Below, one piece after another: positions 27,060-36,303 of a stretch of DNA of 64,000 nucleotides (position 1 is the stretch's first letter; every line of letters begins with the position of its first letter). The notes under the pieces are model-generated. The model saw only the letters and a program-made list of their open reading frames with translations, searched no databases and was not told where the DNA came from. Both the position numbers and the translations under genes were made by a program. This DNA comes from Thermogutta sp039793925 (GTDB lineage: Bacteria > Planctomycetota > Planctomycetia > Pirellulales > Thermoguttaceae). The stretch is taken from the NCBI RefSeq assembly GCF_039793925.1, contig NZ_JBAMME010000370.1, forward strand, positions 1 to 64,000. The letters run 5' to 3'.

Positions 27060-27802
27060 CAGCGTGGAGCCGTTTACCCCGCTCCGGGCCAACACGTTTC
27101 GGAGATACTTCAGGTTTCTGCAATGCTCTGGCTTCCTCGCACCTTCAACCCGACGACAAGGGTTCGGCAGCTTTCGTTTCTATCGCGCCCAATTTTTCGG
27201 TGCGCAGGGTATCTGACAGTGGAGTGAGTCTGATCCACCCAAAACAAGGCGCCAAGCGCACTGAATTGAAGTGAGAAAAGAGTGAGAAGAGGCTCCGAGG
27301 ACAGGTAATCCACCCTATTCCGCATTGCCGGTCGAAGTCTCCATGACGAGGGGCTTCTCTTCGGTCCATTCCGTCCTCTTTTTTGACTAGCCCATCGCAT
27401 ACAAGCCTGTGACCAACCGCTCTCCCAGCGTCGGCGGTGTTTGAACCACCCCCTGAAAATTGGCCGCACAGCTTCTCCCGACTATTCGGTAATTTCATCA
27501 GGCGCCGGCCCTGAAGTGCATGGAGAATCGTAGTCAGCTTCCGCAGTCCGGGCGTTTGACCAAGCATTAAGGCTGGTCAAACGGTCCAGAACATTGGTGG
27601 TGATGCTCAACACTTGGTAGAAGTTAATAACCGCTTGGTCTTTTTTGAGCGGGATGCTTTTCACTGGACACAGGATCGCCCACAATACAATTCCGTGACA
27701 GATCGCCGACGCACCGCCGGCTCCCGCTTGGTGAAATCTTTTCGCAACCGGTATGGACGAGGTCACCGAATCCGCGGTTATCGGATTACAGGTAGTGTGG
27801 AA
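27060..27802. other. Long intergenic region, nothing convincing
   Basis: 743 bp between two plus-strand genes. The minus-strand ORFs (27110-27469, 27145-27567, 27482-27766) lack ribosome-binding sites and recognisable domains. The plus-strand extension of the next ORF back to 27614 is Arg-rich and lacks a signal, so it is left out of that gene. No promoter, terminator or RNA element stands out. It could hold a decayed gene, but I cannot show this. Confidence 0.4.
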
Positions 27803-29743
27803 ATGAATTCTTGTATTTCACTGAAACACCTGTCACCGTTGATCAGCACTCTGATGGTGTTCATCGGGGCCAACGCGGGCCTTGCCGAAAATCGTCCACG
27901 CCTGCAGTTAAGTGTCGGTTTCGCTCACGGCTGGTCGGTCGTACTTCTTGCAGAGCAGACGCCACCCGGTGCAGGAACGGCAGGCGGACTGCAACAATCC
28001 CGGCCTTCGGCCGCGCAACTTCGTCCCGAGTTGGACAATCGTTTAAAAACAGCCCTTCGTCGAAATTTTCAGCGAACCGATCGAATCGTCAGTTTGCAAT
28101 CGCTTTTGGAGCGGTACTCACGGCAAGAAGATCTCACTCGTGCTGTCAAGACTTACTGGACTGTTGTGCGACTTGTCGCTTCGGTCGACGTGCTTTCAGA
28201 GTTGCTCTCGGAACTTGAAACCTTCCCGTGTCCTCCAGAACGACGTCCTTACCTCGAAGGTCTTAAAGGCGGCATCACCGGGCAACTTATCGATATGCGT
28301 TCTCAACTGGCTGCGGCACAATTCGAACTGGCCACATGGGCCGGCATGACGAATGCTCAGGGCCGAGCGTTTCCAGACGACATTCCCCACACGGGTGGTT
28401 ACAACACGTATATTGACTCGCTGTTCCACGGCCAGGCCCCGCTGGAAGTCCGCAAAATAGACGAACTTCTTCCACTTATCCGGCAGTCCATCTATCTCCA
28501 CTTCATAGCGGCTCGAAGTGCTCGCGACGCGTGGCTGGCGTACCGTGATCTGGCTAACGCGGGCGCGGCTAATATTGAACCTGCTATGCAGATGTGGCAT
28601 CTGGCCGTTACCGAGAATCTTCGTTGCCTGGAATCTGTTGAGCGGTACAACGAATTGATTCTTGAATACATTCTTGAGCTACGAACCTACGGTCAAACAC
28701 CGACCAACATTCTGCCCATGCTCCTCGAGGAGGGTAGCCGCCATATTGTCTCCGGCACGACTTCTGGATCCAACCCAGGCAACCGCGATAGCGGGAATGC
28801 TGCGACCTCCGCGCGGCAAGCCCGCCTATTGGCCGACGGGCTGCCCTTCGCTTTCAAGCCTCGGGAGCCGCTCACCGCACCGCATTGCTTACAGACTCCC
28901 ACCTACTTTCTGACTGCTCTTGGGGAGTCTGGTGCCGTCGAAACACCAGAATTAACGAAAGGTTTTTTCAGCTCCATCAAGGCCACACGTCTTGAGGATT
29001 TCGTCAAAGAGCTTTCACGCTTCTGCAGTACAGAATCAACACAAATTCGAGGAGGCAAGCCCTTGACGCTGTCCGAATATCTGACGGATAGCTCAGCCGG
29101 AAATGGAGAACGTGGAGTCCGCACGATTAAGTATTGGGATGTGGTGGAAGCCCAGGACAGGCTTTTCGTGCTCATCAAACAATCGGCGATATTGTCGGAG
29201 CTTTTCCAGTTGGCGCTCCGAGAAGCCGAGCGTCCGGGAGGAGCCGAACTGGTGCTCCAGATTCACGCAGAGAGAAATGCAGCGGACGCAGCCCTTCAAG
29301 ACGCCCATGCCGACCTGATGGAAAAGCGATTTGTCCTCAAGAAGAGCCACCCAGCCACCGCTGTCGATCCGACTGCAGTCACGCCCCCGTTTGCTGGTCC
29401 GTACGAAACGCGATGGGACGAGCTTGCCCCCTCCATCCCTCCGGCCCGGCGTGTCCACTTGGGAAAGATTGCCTATCGGTTGCCGGGCATCTATGCGGCG
29501 ACAGCACAAACCGCCTCGGCACTCCTTTCTGCCGATCTCGCCCGCCAGCGCGATGCCGAGGCTTATTTGCGGGGCCAAATCCCTTTGACCACTCTTCTTG
29601 CATCCATTCGGCTCGAATTTGACCTTTGGTTAGAATTCATTGGAGGAGTTGGCCAATACAACAGGGCCATCGCAGAGTACGCAGCGAGTTGTCTGCCATT
29701 CGCTTCGTTGAATGACTACCTCAAGGCTATCGGCGCCCAGTAG
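27803..29743 (+). CDS. Exported helical protein resembling a divergent TolC-type outer-membrane protein
   Basis: 646 residues from the ATG at 27803, chosen because it begins a signal peptide (hydrophobic to GANAGLAEN, cleavage near residue 30). The rest is mostly alpha-helical and contains two comparable halves, each ending with a YN-x-x-I-x-EY segment (VERYNELILEYILEL and VGQYNRAIAEYAASC). Each half is preceded by an AAAQFELA or RNAADAALQDA type helix. That two-fold layout and the YNxxIxEY motif resemble planctomycete TolC-like efflux proteins, but the usual beta-barrel strands are not evident and homology is uncertain. No inner-membrane pump gene is nearby. Its stop overlaps the GTG of the downstream dus gene by one base. 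Confidence 0.75.
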   Translation: MNSCISLKHLSPLISTLMVFIGANAGLAENRPRLQLSVGFAHGWSVVLLAEQTPPGAGTAGGLQQSRPSAAQLRPELDNRLKTALRRNFQRTDRIVSLQSLLERYSRQEDLTRAVKTYWTVVRLVASVDVLSELLSELETFPCPPERRPYLEGLKGGITGQLIDMRSQLAAAQFELATWAGMTNAQGRAFPDDIPHTGGYNTYIDSLFHGQAPLEVRKIDELLPLIRQSIYLHFIAARSARDAWLAYRDLANAGAANIEPAMQMWHLAVTENLRCLESVERYNELILEYILELRTYGQTPTNILPMLLEEGSRHIVSGTTSGSNPGNRDSGNAATSARQARLLADGLPFAFKPREPLTAPHCLQTPTYFLTALGESGAVETPELTKGFFSSIKATRLEDFVKELSRFCSTESTQIRGGKPLTLSEYLTDSSAGNGERGVRTIKYWDVVEAQDRLFVLIKQSAILSELFQLALREAERPGGAELVLQIHAERNAADAALQDAHADLMEKRFVLKKSHPATAVDPTAVTPPFAGPYETRWDELAPSIPPARRVHLGKIAYRLPGIYAATAQTASALLSADLARQRDAEAYLRGQIPLTTLLASIRLEFDLWLEFIGGVGQYNRAIAEYAASCLPFASLNDYLKAIGAQ

Positions 29744-30915
29744 TGCCAGCAAAAAAGGTATTCGCATCGCTATCCAGTATGCTCGAGCATCATCCGAATA
29801 GTTGCGAAAGCAACACGGCCCCATCCTTGATGCTACAACCGGCCGAGGGAATTCAGAAATATTTCCCCCGGGAAACTATCCCAGCAAGCCTGGCCGTGAA
29901 GATCGGGGCGCTAGAAATCTCCCCTCCTTTGTTTCAGGCGCCCATGGCTGGCTACAGCAACTATGCTTTCCGACAGCTCCTGCGGCGACTGGGTGGAGTC
30001 GGTTTGCTTTGCACGGAGATGGTTAGTGCCAGAGGTTTTCTCGAACTCGATCGCCGCTACGGAAAACTTCCAGAGCGACTGTGGGGTGTACGCGAAGAGC
30101 CGCGTCCTGTGTCAGTTCAAATTTGGGACAACGATCCCAACAAATTGGCCCAAGTTGCCGAAAGGCTGGTTGAAGATTTTCACGTGAGCGCACTGGACCT
30201 CAATTTCGGCTGTCCTGCGGAGCAGATCACCAAAGGCGTCGCTTGCGGAGCATATCTTCTCAAAGATCCGGAAGTTGTGGGCAACATTGTGTCCAAGGTG
30301 GTGCGGACCGTGTCCCCCATCCCGGTGACAGCCAAAATGCGTCTGGGTTACACAGACCAGCAACTTACGGCCTGCGAAGTAGCCCAAGCCATTGAACAAG
30401 CCGGCGGCAGCGCGGTCTTCGTCCATGGACGGACAGCACAGCAAAAGTACCGAGGGACGGCCAACTGGGAACGGATTGCCGAGGTGAAAGCCGCGGTCCG
30501 GCGCATTCCCGTCATTGGCAACGGCGATATACGGTCCGCGGCCGATGCCGTCAATAACTTCAAGCGCTATGGTCTGGATGGAGTCATGATTGGTCGGGCT
30601 GCCCTTTTCCGACCCTGGATTTTCCGCGAAGCGGCGGCCCTACTTGCTGGGAATGCACCGCCCCCGGAACCAACCCCGGAAGAACAGTTCGATCTCATTC
30701 GCGAGCAATACGAGATGCTCATGGGCCAGTTTGGCAGCCCAAAAGCGACCATCTTGATGAAGCAATTTCTTTGCCGGTTTATCGCTTTCCGGCCGGGCTC
30801 CAAGCATCTTCGAGTGAACGTACTCCATCTGAATGAACCGCGTGAAATCCTAGAGGCGGTCCGCCAATTCCTGCTGCAGACGGCGTCCCCGAGTAGTTTG
30901 TCCGATTCGTGTTGA
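29743..30915 (+). CDS. dusB: tRNA-dihydrouridine synthase
   Basis: A 390-residue FMN enzyme that reduces uridine to dihydrouridine in the tRNA D-loop. Signatures: LFQAPMAGYSNYAFRQL (FMN site), LLCTEMVSA, LDLNFGCPAEQITKGVACGAYLL with the catalytic cysteine in the GAYLL-preceding position, VTAKMRLGY, FVHGRTAQQKYRG, PVIGNGDI and GVMIGRAALFRPWIF. Length and order fit the DusB/Dus family; the DusB symbol is a best guess, since subtype is hard to see. The GTG at 29743 overlaps the upstream stop; ATG at 29779 is the alternative. The N-terminal 40 residues are variable, and the protein is longer than the usual 320-330. Confidence 0.88.
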   Translation: MPAKKVFASLSSMLEHHPNSCESNTAPSLMLQPAEGIQKYFPRETIPASLAVKIGALEISPPLFQAPMAGYSNYAFRQLLRRLGGVGLLCTEMVSARGFLELDRRYGKLPERLWGVREEPRPVSVQIWDNDPNKLAQVAERLVEDFHVSALDLNFGCPAEQITKGVACGAYLLKDPEVVGNIVSKVVRTVSPIPVTAKMRLGYTDQQLTACEVAQAIEQAGGSAVFVHGRTAQQKYRGTANWERIAEVKAAVRRIPVIGNGDIRSAADAVNNFKRYGLDGVMIGRAALFRPWIFREAAALLAGNAPPPEPTPEEQFDLIREQYEMLMGQFGSPKATILMKQFLCRFIAFRPGSKHLRVNVLHLNEPREILEAVRQFLLQTASPSSLSDSC

Positions 30916-31034
30916 GCTGTCGTCGATTGAATCCGTAGCACCTGCTGAAGCAACCCAGAGTACCCGACAACTCGGGAAGTTTTCTCTGCTTTTTCAAGTG
31001 AGAACACCGTGTCCCGGCATCTGTTTCGGGAACC

Positions 31035-31715
31035 TCACTCCCGAGCTTCGCCGAGCCAGCGTTCGCGCGTAGCGCCATCGGGTGAGACCTGCCACACGTG
31101 GCCTGTCCGGACATCGAGTGCAGTGAGCCAACCACCACCGTAGCAGTAGGTGTCGATGCAGACAAGATAGCCAAGATTAAGAATTTCCCCGTTTTTCTGT
31201 GCGGTGTGCCCAGTAATGGCCACTTTCCCAGAGACATGGGGTCCCGGAAGATATTCGCGCAGCGAGCACCAGCGGAGCATGGTTCCATCCAGCATATTCA
31301 GGGGACGATGTTCATCGTAGTTGGCGTGGACGAAAAAGTGGTTTTCCGTCTCGTAGTAAGCGACGCAATTTCTCAAAAAAGCTATGTGTTCCGGTGGAAT
31401 TCCTTCCACCGTGGCACATCCATAAGAGGCCAAAGTGGCGGCGCCGCCGTAAATCAACCAGTCCTGAAATGCCTCCCTTTCGCCATCCAAAATGTTGAGC
31501 AGCATTTCGTCGTGATTACCCAAAATCGGTACCAGGGTGACATGCTGTTGAAGCCGTATTAAAAGATCAATGACGCCACGGCTATCAGGCCCCCGATCGA
31601 TGTAGTCGCCCAGTCCGACAATGATGTCCGAACTTCCCGGACCGATCCACTCCAGGAGGCGCTCCAGAACGTGTCGATAACCGTGAATGTCTCCGATAGC
31701 GATGATGCGGTTCAC
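31035..31715 (-). CDS. PPP-family metallophosphatase
   Basis: A 226-residue protein with the full PPP metal site: GDIHG (8-12), GDYIDRGPDS (about 36-45), LGNHDEML (about 66-73), then HANYDE and TGHTAQ providing further His ligands. The family includes bacterial serine/threonine phosphatases (PrpA/PrpB-like) and diadenosine tetraphosphatases. The short size and C-terminal GYLVCIDTYCYGGGWLTALD fit the small bacterial protein-phosphatase type. It starts at a GTG (31715) with no clear ribosome-binding site. It is cytoplasmic, with no fused domains. It is convergent with dus and has cdsA upstream on the same strand, 163 bp away. Confidence 0.9.
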   Translation of the reverse strand: MNRIIAIGDIHGYRHVLERLLEWIGPGSSDIIVGLGDYIDRGPDSRGVIDLLIRLQQHVTLVPILGNHDEMLLNILDGEREAFQDWLIYGGAATLASYGCATVEGIPPEHIAFLRNCVAYYETENHFFVHANYDEHRPLNMLDGTMLRWCSLREYLPGPHVSGKVAITGHTAQKNGEILNLGYLVCIDTYCYGGGWLTALDVRTGHVWQVSPDGATRERWLGEARE

Positions 31716-31878
31716 TGAATAACCACGGTTTTAAACGGCTGGCAGCAACAAACGGCGTAAACCCGGATAGCAGTTACAACTCGTGCCCAAATTGCGAATC
31801 GGCAGGTGGGCCATCACACATCACGATCCCCCTCGCGCCATTCTACGTCGATCGCTTCCCAATGGTTTTGCATCACAT

Positions 31879-32838
31879 TCATCCCGCGACGGGGCCGTGA
31901 GTGGTCAAGAAAATCTGCGTGAGGTGGAAGAACACGGGAGCCGCGAAACAGAGTGAGTCGATCCTGTCGAGCACTCCGGTGTGGCCCGCCACGAGAGTCC
32001 CATAATCCCTCACGCCGCGATCTCTCTTGATGGCGGACATGGTGAGGCTTCCCGCGAACGCAGCGACGGAGATCGCGAGGGAAAGGGCCGCCGCAATCCA
32101 CACAGAGTCGAAGGGTGTCACCCACCAAAGCATGGCGCCCACCAGCGTCACACTTGCCGTACCTCCGAGAAGCCCTTCCCACGTCTTGGTTGGATTAATA
32201 TCTGGAACGATCACGTGCCGACTGGGAAGCTGGGACCAGGCAAAGTGGAGTGCGTCACTGAGCTGAGTCATGAACACCAGGAAAAACAACAGTCTCAGGT
32301 TATACGCGTCATTACCGAAATTGATGGTCGTCAAGATCGCCGGTGCGTAACTCAAGCAATACACGCAAATAAGTAAGCCCATTTGAATTTTGGCTGTTCT
32401 TTCAAGGAATCTTTTCGGGTCGCCGGAAAGTGCAATTCGCGTGTGAATGAAAAGGAGCGCATAGACCGGGATGATGATTGCAAACAGTTCGTAACGTGCC
32501 AAACCCACCAGAACATACTGTGCGGGTGTGCAAAGCACAAACACCCAGAAAAGAGCCCGATGATCACCCGGTCGAGTCGGCGTTAGCGTGATAAACTCGC
32601 GAAGACTCCAAAAAGAGATCATCCCGAACAGAACGATGGTCGCCGTCTTGCCGAGGATCATCGCCCCTGCTAAACCTGCAAAAAGCAACCACCAGGCTCT
32701 CAGGCGACCAGAGAGACTGTCCACGATGTCCGGATTGATTGCCTCGCTTCGCCCTTTCCGCAAAACATGGACCACCACAGTGGCCACGATCAAAAGGAGC
32801 AAAACCCCGCCCAAAAGACCCCATGTGATGACATCCAT
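31879..32838 (-). CDS. cdsA: Phosphatidate cytidylyltransferase
   Basis: A multi-pass membrane enzyme making CDP-diacylglycerol from phosphatidate and CTP. From the ATG at 32838 (GAGGTG 9 bp upstream) it is 319 residues; a GTG at 32850 is the alternative. There are at least seven hydrophobic segments. The CDP-transferase signature lies near the C-terminus: SAIKRDRGVRDYGTLVAGHTGVLDRIDS, in which the usual KD before the glycine is RD. The SDALHFAWSQL and INPTKTWEGLLGG segments are also family marks. It lies between htrA and a phosphatase gene, all minus strand. The HtrA stop is 72 bp upstream. Confidence 0.92.
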   Translation of the reverse strand: MDVITWGLLGGVLLLLIVATVVVHVLRKGRSEAINPDIVDSLSGRLRAWWLLFAGLAGAMILGKTATIVLFGMISFWSLREFITLTPTRPGDHRALFWVFVLCTPAQYVLVGLARYELFAIIIPVYALLFIHTRIALSGDPKRFLERTAKIQMGLLICVYCLSYAPAILTTINFGNDAYNLRLLFFLVFMTQLSDALHFAWSQLPSRHVIVPDINPTKTWEGLLGGTASVTLVGAMLWWVTPFDSVWIAAALSLAISVAAFAGSLTMSAIKRDRGVRDYGTLVAGHTGVLDRIDSLCFAAPVFFHLTQIFLTTHGPVAG

Positions 32839-32910
32839 GGATCGCGACACCTCAGCGAGGCTTAAAAGAACACCCGCGGGTTCAATCCCTCTGCCTCTTC
32901 CCGAAGAACG

Positions 32911-34458
32911 CTATTTTTTCAGAACAATGATCTGCCGCCCAATGCGGCTGGCCACTTCCAATTTAATACCCTTTTCGAGATTGCCTCTTTTCAGCGCCTT
33001 CTGCCAATCATCCACATTGCTGATCGGCTGTTCTTCCACCTGCACAATAACCATTCCCGTTCTCAGGCCGCATTTCTCGCCCGGTTTGCCGGGATCTGCA
33101 TGGACAACGACAACCCCTTCTGTCACGCGAACTCCGGTGGCCTGACCAATGTCGGGATCGAAATCCATCAAAATAAGCCCGAGTTCCCGATCATACGTCC
33201 GTCGCCGAGTCACTTCAGAAGACTCTCCTGAAGCACGTTGTTTAAGTCGCTCGGCCAACTCCCGTTCCGAAGGCGATTCCTCTAGCGTGACCTCGATCTC
33301 AATCGGTGCTCCATCGCGAAGTAACCGAATTTTGTGTTTTTGATCAATGGCCGCGCGTTCCACCAGCTCCTGAAGCGTCGGAACATCAGTCACGGGATAA
33401 CCGTCAAACTCCGTCACAATATCGTTGCGTTTGAGTCCCGCCTTGTCCGCCGGCCCATCCGGGAGCACCTGCCGAATGACCACAGCGCTTGGCCCAGTCG
33501 CGCTTCTCCCGTCATTTCCAGCTTGCGCCGGGCGCGGCAAGAGAACCTCATCGAGAGTCACTCCCAAATAAGCCCGGCGGACCCTTCCGTGCGCCAAAAG
33601 TTCTGAACTGACCCATTTCACCAGGTTGATTGGGATGGCGAACCCGACGCCCTGGTAGCCACCACTTCTCGAAAAGATAGCGGTATTAATCCCCACAACC
33701 TCCCCCTCCAGGTTTACCAGAGGCCCCCCGGAATTGCCCGGATTAATAGCAGCATCAGTCTGAATAAACCGCACGCGGCCGATCGATCGCAAGCTCCGTC
33801 CTTTGGCACTCACGATCCCAGCGCTGACCGTCCCCTCCAATTCAAAGGGATTGCCGACCGCCAGAACCCATTCTCCGATGTCCAATTGATCTGAATCTCC
33901 TAAACGGGCGGCCGGAAGCGGCTCGGTTGTCTCAACCTGCAGGACAGCTAAATCGCTCAATTCGTCTGTTTTTTTGTCGATCACGGGTAACTCTCGTCCG
34001 TCGAACAGGCGAACGGTAACGACATCTCCCCCCTCAATGACGTGCCGATTTGTGACGATCACTCCCCGCGGATCGATAATCACGCCGGCCCCCAGCCCCA
34101 TATCCGGATTCCGAGGGATGTCGAACTGAAAGCCCGGCTCGTCAGGATTGGCGTCGTTATCCCCCCACGGTAAGCCGGGGATCGACCGTCGGGGCCGCGA
34201 TTCCCGCGTCGTTGCCGTGCGGATTGTTACGACAGTCGGCAGAACTTTCTTCGCCGCCAAGCGAAAGGCAAGGGAGAGTTTTCTAGCCTGTTGGATAGCC
34301 TCAGCTTCGTGGTCCTCGCCCCGTACAGTTTTCCCACTGAGTACCGGGCAAAGCACGAGCGCCATCACCAAAAGTCGCGACCCGAGCGCGATCCACGTCA
34401 ACTGCCTTCCGCCGGCAATCCACCGATGGTCACTGTTTTGGCCATGATTGATGATCAT
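32911..34458 (-). CDS. HtrA/DegP-type periplasmic serine protease with two PDZ domains
   Basis: A 515-residue exported protease/chaperone for misfolded envelope proteins. N-terminal hydrophobic segment at 21-39 acts as signal peptide. The trypsin-like domain has His139 (VTNRHVIEGG), Asp169 (LSDLAVL) and Ser243 (NPGNSGGP). A first PDZ domain lies at about 290-380 (VIRQVLPDGPADKAGLKRND) and a second at about 425-510 (VVVHADPGKPGEKCGLRTG). The start is supported by GAGGAGCTCTT immediately before the ATG at 34458. DegP, DegQ and DegS differ in detail; two PDZ domains favour DegP/DegQ. It is followed by cdsA 72 bp downstream. Confidence 0.95.
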   Translation of the reverse strand: MIINHGQNSDHRWIAGGRQLTWIALGSRLLVMALVLCPVLSGKTVRGEDHEAEAIQQARKLSLAFRLAAKKVLPTVVTIRTATTRESRPRRSIPGLPWGDNDANPDEPGFQFDIPRNPDMGLGAGVIIDPRGVIVTNRHVIEGGDVVTVRLFDGRELPVIDKKTDELSDLAVLQVETTEPLPAARLGDSDQLDIGEWVLAVGNPFELEGTVSAGIVSAKGRSLRSIGRVRFIQTDAAINPGNSGGPLVNLEGEVVGINTAIFSRSGGYQGVGFAIPINLVKWVSSELLAHGRVRRAYLGVTLDEVLLPRPAQAGNDGRSATGPSAVVIRQVLPDGPADKAGLKRNDIVTEFDGYPVTDVPTLQELVERAAIDQKHKIRLLRDGAPIEIEVTLEESPSERELAERLKQRASGESSEVTRRRTYDRELGLILMDFDPDIGQATGVRVTEGVVVVHADPGKPGEKCGLRTGMVIVQVEEQPISNVDDWQKALKRGNLEKGIKLEVASRIGRQIIVLKK

Positions 34459-34790
34459 AAGAGCTCCTCAGCAAATGCTGATTTTGGTTGCACTTGGAGA
34501 CCACCTCCATTGCGCAAGTTTACGACAAGTTCTCCTGAAGAATCAACCGAGCTGCACGGCCATTTGTTTTTTGCTAGGCGCATTCGCCGTGCAAGGGCGC
34601 CACAACCAGCCCCGTCCGCCCCTCGTGAACTGGTCACTTAGCAGGATAACTTGTGTTCCCGGGACTCAGGCCAAATTATAATGATGCATTTGTGTGCTTT
34701 TGGGCTCCTGCAGCTCGATGGACTGCGTTTTGCGGGAGCCTGTTGTTCGCCGTGGCCGTTTGCCCTGTTGATTCGAAAAGGAGATGCACC
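34459..34790. other. Divergent intergenic region with a promoter
   Basis: 332 bp between htrA (minus) and the sugar-isomerase-like gene (plus). The ORF reading back to 34653 precedes the true start. A plus-strand promoter candidate lies at 34651-34682, and a strong ribosome-binding site (AAAAGGAGA) stands at about 34777-34785. No other structure is seen. Confidence 0.5.
34651..34682 (+). promoter_or_regulatory. Promoter candidate for the sugar-isomerase-like gene
   Basis: A perfect -10 TATAAT (34677-34682) has a possible -35 TTGTGT at 34651-34656, but the 20-bp spacer is longer than ideal. It gives a leader of about 100 nt before the ATG at 34791. Confidence 0.45.
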
Positions 34791-35705
34791 ATGAGTCAGG
34801 CGTTCGTCACTCGCCGGGATTTTGTCAAGGCAACGGGGGTTGCTGTGCTGGCCGGTGGGCTCACCGGCTTTCCATTACGGGTGTCGCTGGCAGAAGGACA
34901 GCGATTGGCGGAAGGCGCCCCTCACGCCGAAAAGCTCGGCTGGCGCCTCGGCTGCCAGGCCTACACATTCAATCGCTTCACGTTTTATGAAGCCATTGAA
35001 AAGACGGCGTCCCTGGGCCTCCATTACATTGAAGCTTACCCGGGCCAAACCCTATCCAAGGAGAAACCCGACGCCAAGACCAATGATTCACTGTCCGCTG
35101 CGGATCGAAAAGAAGTCAAAAAACGGCTTGCCGACGCCGGCTTGAAGCTCGTCAATTACGGCGTGGTGGGACTGCCAGCTAATGAAGAAGCATGTCGCCG
35201 GGTGTTTGACTTCGCGAAAGACATGGGCATCGAGACAATTGTTTCCGAGCCCCCCTTCGATGCCTTCGACATCATTGAAAAGTTGTGCGACGAGTACCAA
35301 ATCAACGTCGCCATCCATAACCACCCCAAACCCTCAACCTACTGGAACCCCGACACAGTCCTCAAAGTCTGCGAAGGACGGAGCAAGCGAATCGGTGCCT
35401 GTGCTGATACGGGACACTGGATGCGTTCGGAAATCAATCCCCTGGAAGCTATCAAGAAACTGGAAGGCCGGATTATCTGCTTCCATTTCAAAGACCTCAA
35501 CCGTTACGGGATGGCTGCCCATGACGTGCCCTGGGGTACCGGTCAGGCAGACGTCCCTGCGCTCCTCAAAGAAATCAAACGCCAGGGGCTGAAAGCAGTG
35601 TTCTCCATTGAATATGAGTACAATTGGGAAAACTCCCTGCCCGAAATTGCAGAATGCGTCAAGTTCTTTGACAAGGTGGCGGCAGAGCTTTTAAACTCCG
35701 GCTGA
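34791..35705 (+). CDS. Tat-exported sugar phosphate isomerase/epimerase-like TIM-barrel protein
   Basis: 304 residues from the ATG at 34791 (AAAAGGAGA upstream). It opens with a twin-arginine signal (TRRDFVKATGVAVLAGG, residues 7-23) and continues as an AP-endonuclease-2/xylose-isomerase-type barrel: GCQAYTFNRFTFYEAIEK, LGLHYIEAYPGQ, an acidic ISEPPFDAFD-like strand and the metal-site segments INVAIHNHPKPS, GACADTGHWMRSE and ICFHFKDLN. These supply the His, Asp and Glu ligands of the family. The export signal makes a role in carbohydrate breakdown in the periplasm likely. Such Tat-exported isomerase-like proteins are very common in planctomycetes. A strong terminator follows at 35848-35875. 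Confidence 0.88.
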   Translation: MSQAFVTRRDFVKATGVAVLAGGLTGFPLRVSLAEGQRLAEGAPHAEKLGWRLGCQAYTFNRFTFYEAIEKTASLGLHYIEAYPGQTLSKEKPDAKTNDSLSAADRKEVKKRLADAGLKLVNYGVVGLPANEEACRRVFDFAKDMGIETIVSEPPFDAFDIIEKLCDEYQINVAIHNHPKPSTYWNPDTVLKVCEGRSKRIGACADTGHWMRSEINPLEAIKKLEGRIICFHFKDLNRYGMAAHDVPWGTGQADVPALLKEIKRQGLKAVFSIEYEYNWENSLPEIAECVKFFDKVAAELLNSG

Positions 35706-35847
35706 ACCTTTGAGACGGGCCGGGACGGTTTTCTGCCAAGGTGAGGTCCTCGAAGGAACCGTTCGCGTTCGTCCATCACCCAGGCCGTTTCCCCGGTGGT
35801 TGTTCGCCGCCAGGATTGAGGAGCTTGAACATCGCGACAGCCACTTC

Positions 35848-35875
35848 GGCCGCCCGTGTTGGGCGGCCTTTTCTT
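35848..35875 (+). terminator. Rho-independent terminator after the sugar-isomerase-like gene
   Basis: An 8-bp GC-rich stem GGCCGCCC (35848-35855) pairs with GGGCGGCC (35861-35868) around a 5-nt loop, followed by TTTTCTT. It lies 143 bp past the stop at 35705. Confidence 0.8.
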
Positions 35876-36048
35876 CGGCGCTCAGTTCCCCAATTTCGAA
35901 ACCCAACGCCCGAGGGTGCCCCGGTTAGGCCAAGCCGAGACAGTGGACACTTCGTCACTCCGATACATTCCTATCTTCTGTGGCTGCAATCACTTACGGC
36001 AGTGCATGCACCTCACGAGCACGCCGGACAGCAAAAAGTTTTCGGATT

Positions 36049-36134
36049 AGACTTGACTTCTCCCCTCCGTTGCGCCACAGTCTTTGCCACAGTTTCAACG
36101 TGCTGTTGCAATGAGAGGGGTGTCAAGTCTTTTG
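36049..36134 (+). ncRNA. Candidate structured RNA from nested inverted repeats
   Basis: Three nested pairs stack on each other. AGACTTGAC (36049-36057) pairs perfectly with GTCAAGTCT (36122-36130). CCCCTC (36062-36067) pairs with GAGGGG (36115-36120). CGTTG (36068-36072) pairs with CAACG (36096-36100). Inside is a direct repeat GCCACAGT (36074 and 36086). The outer stem is followed by a TTTT run, as a terminator would be. It lies 170 bp before the ribbon-helix-helix gene. It may be a small RNA, a regulatory leader or an operator; no family is recognised. Confidence 0.4.
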
Positions 36135-36303
36135 CTGTGCCCGCTTGAGTCCCTCTACAATGGGCGGTGGCCCCACGCAGTTTATCGACGAATGCTGAGC
36201 AGAGCCCAGTCTTAATAGTTATTCGGCTCCGTCCATTGTGGGCAGAGTGTACGGTAGGTCATAACAAAAAAGTTATTTGGGGAATTCGAGGAGGGATTGG
36301 CTG

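Larger units (their letters stand above)
35706..36303. other. Intergenic region with terminator and structured inverted repeat
   Basis: 598 bp between two plus-strand genes. It holds a clear terminator (35848-35875) and a nested inverted repeat (36049-36134) that could be a structured RNA. No ORF with coding character is seen; the 35741-36148 frame is shadow-like. Confidence 0.55.

Noticed and set aside
27482..27766. 94-codon minus-strand ORF in a long gene-free region
   Set aside because: GTG start without a ribosome-binding site and no recognisable motif, although the text looks partly protein-like; it could be a decayed gene.
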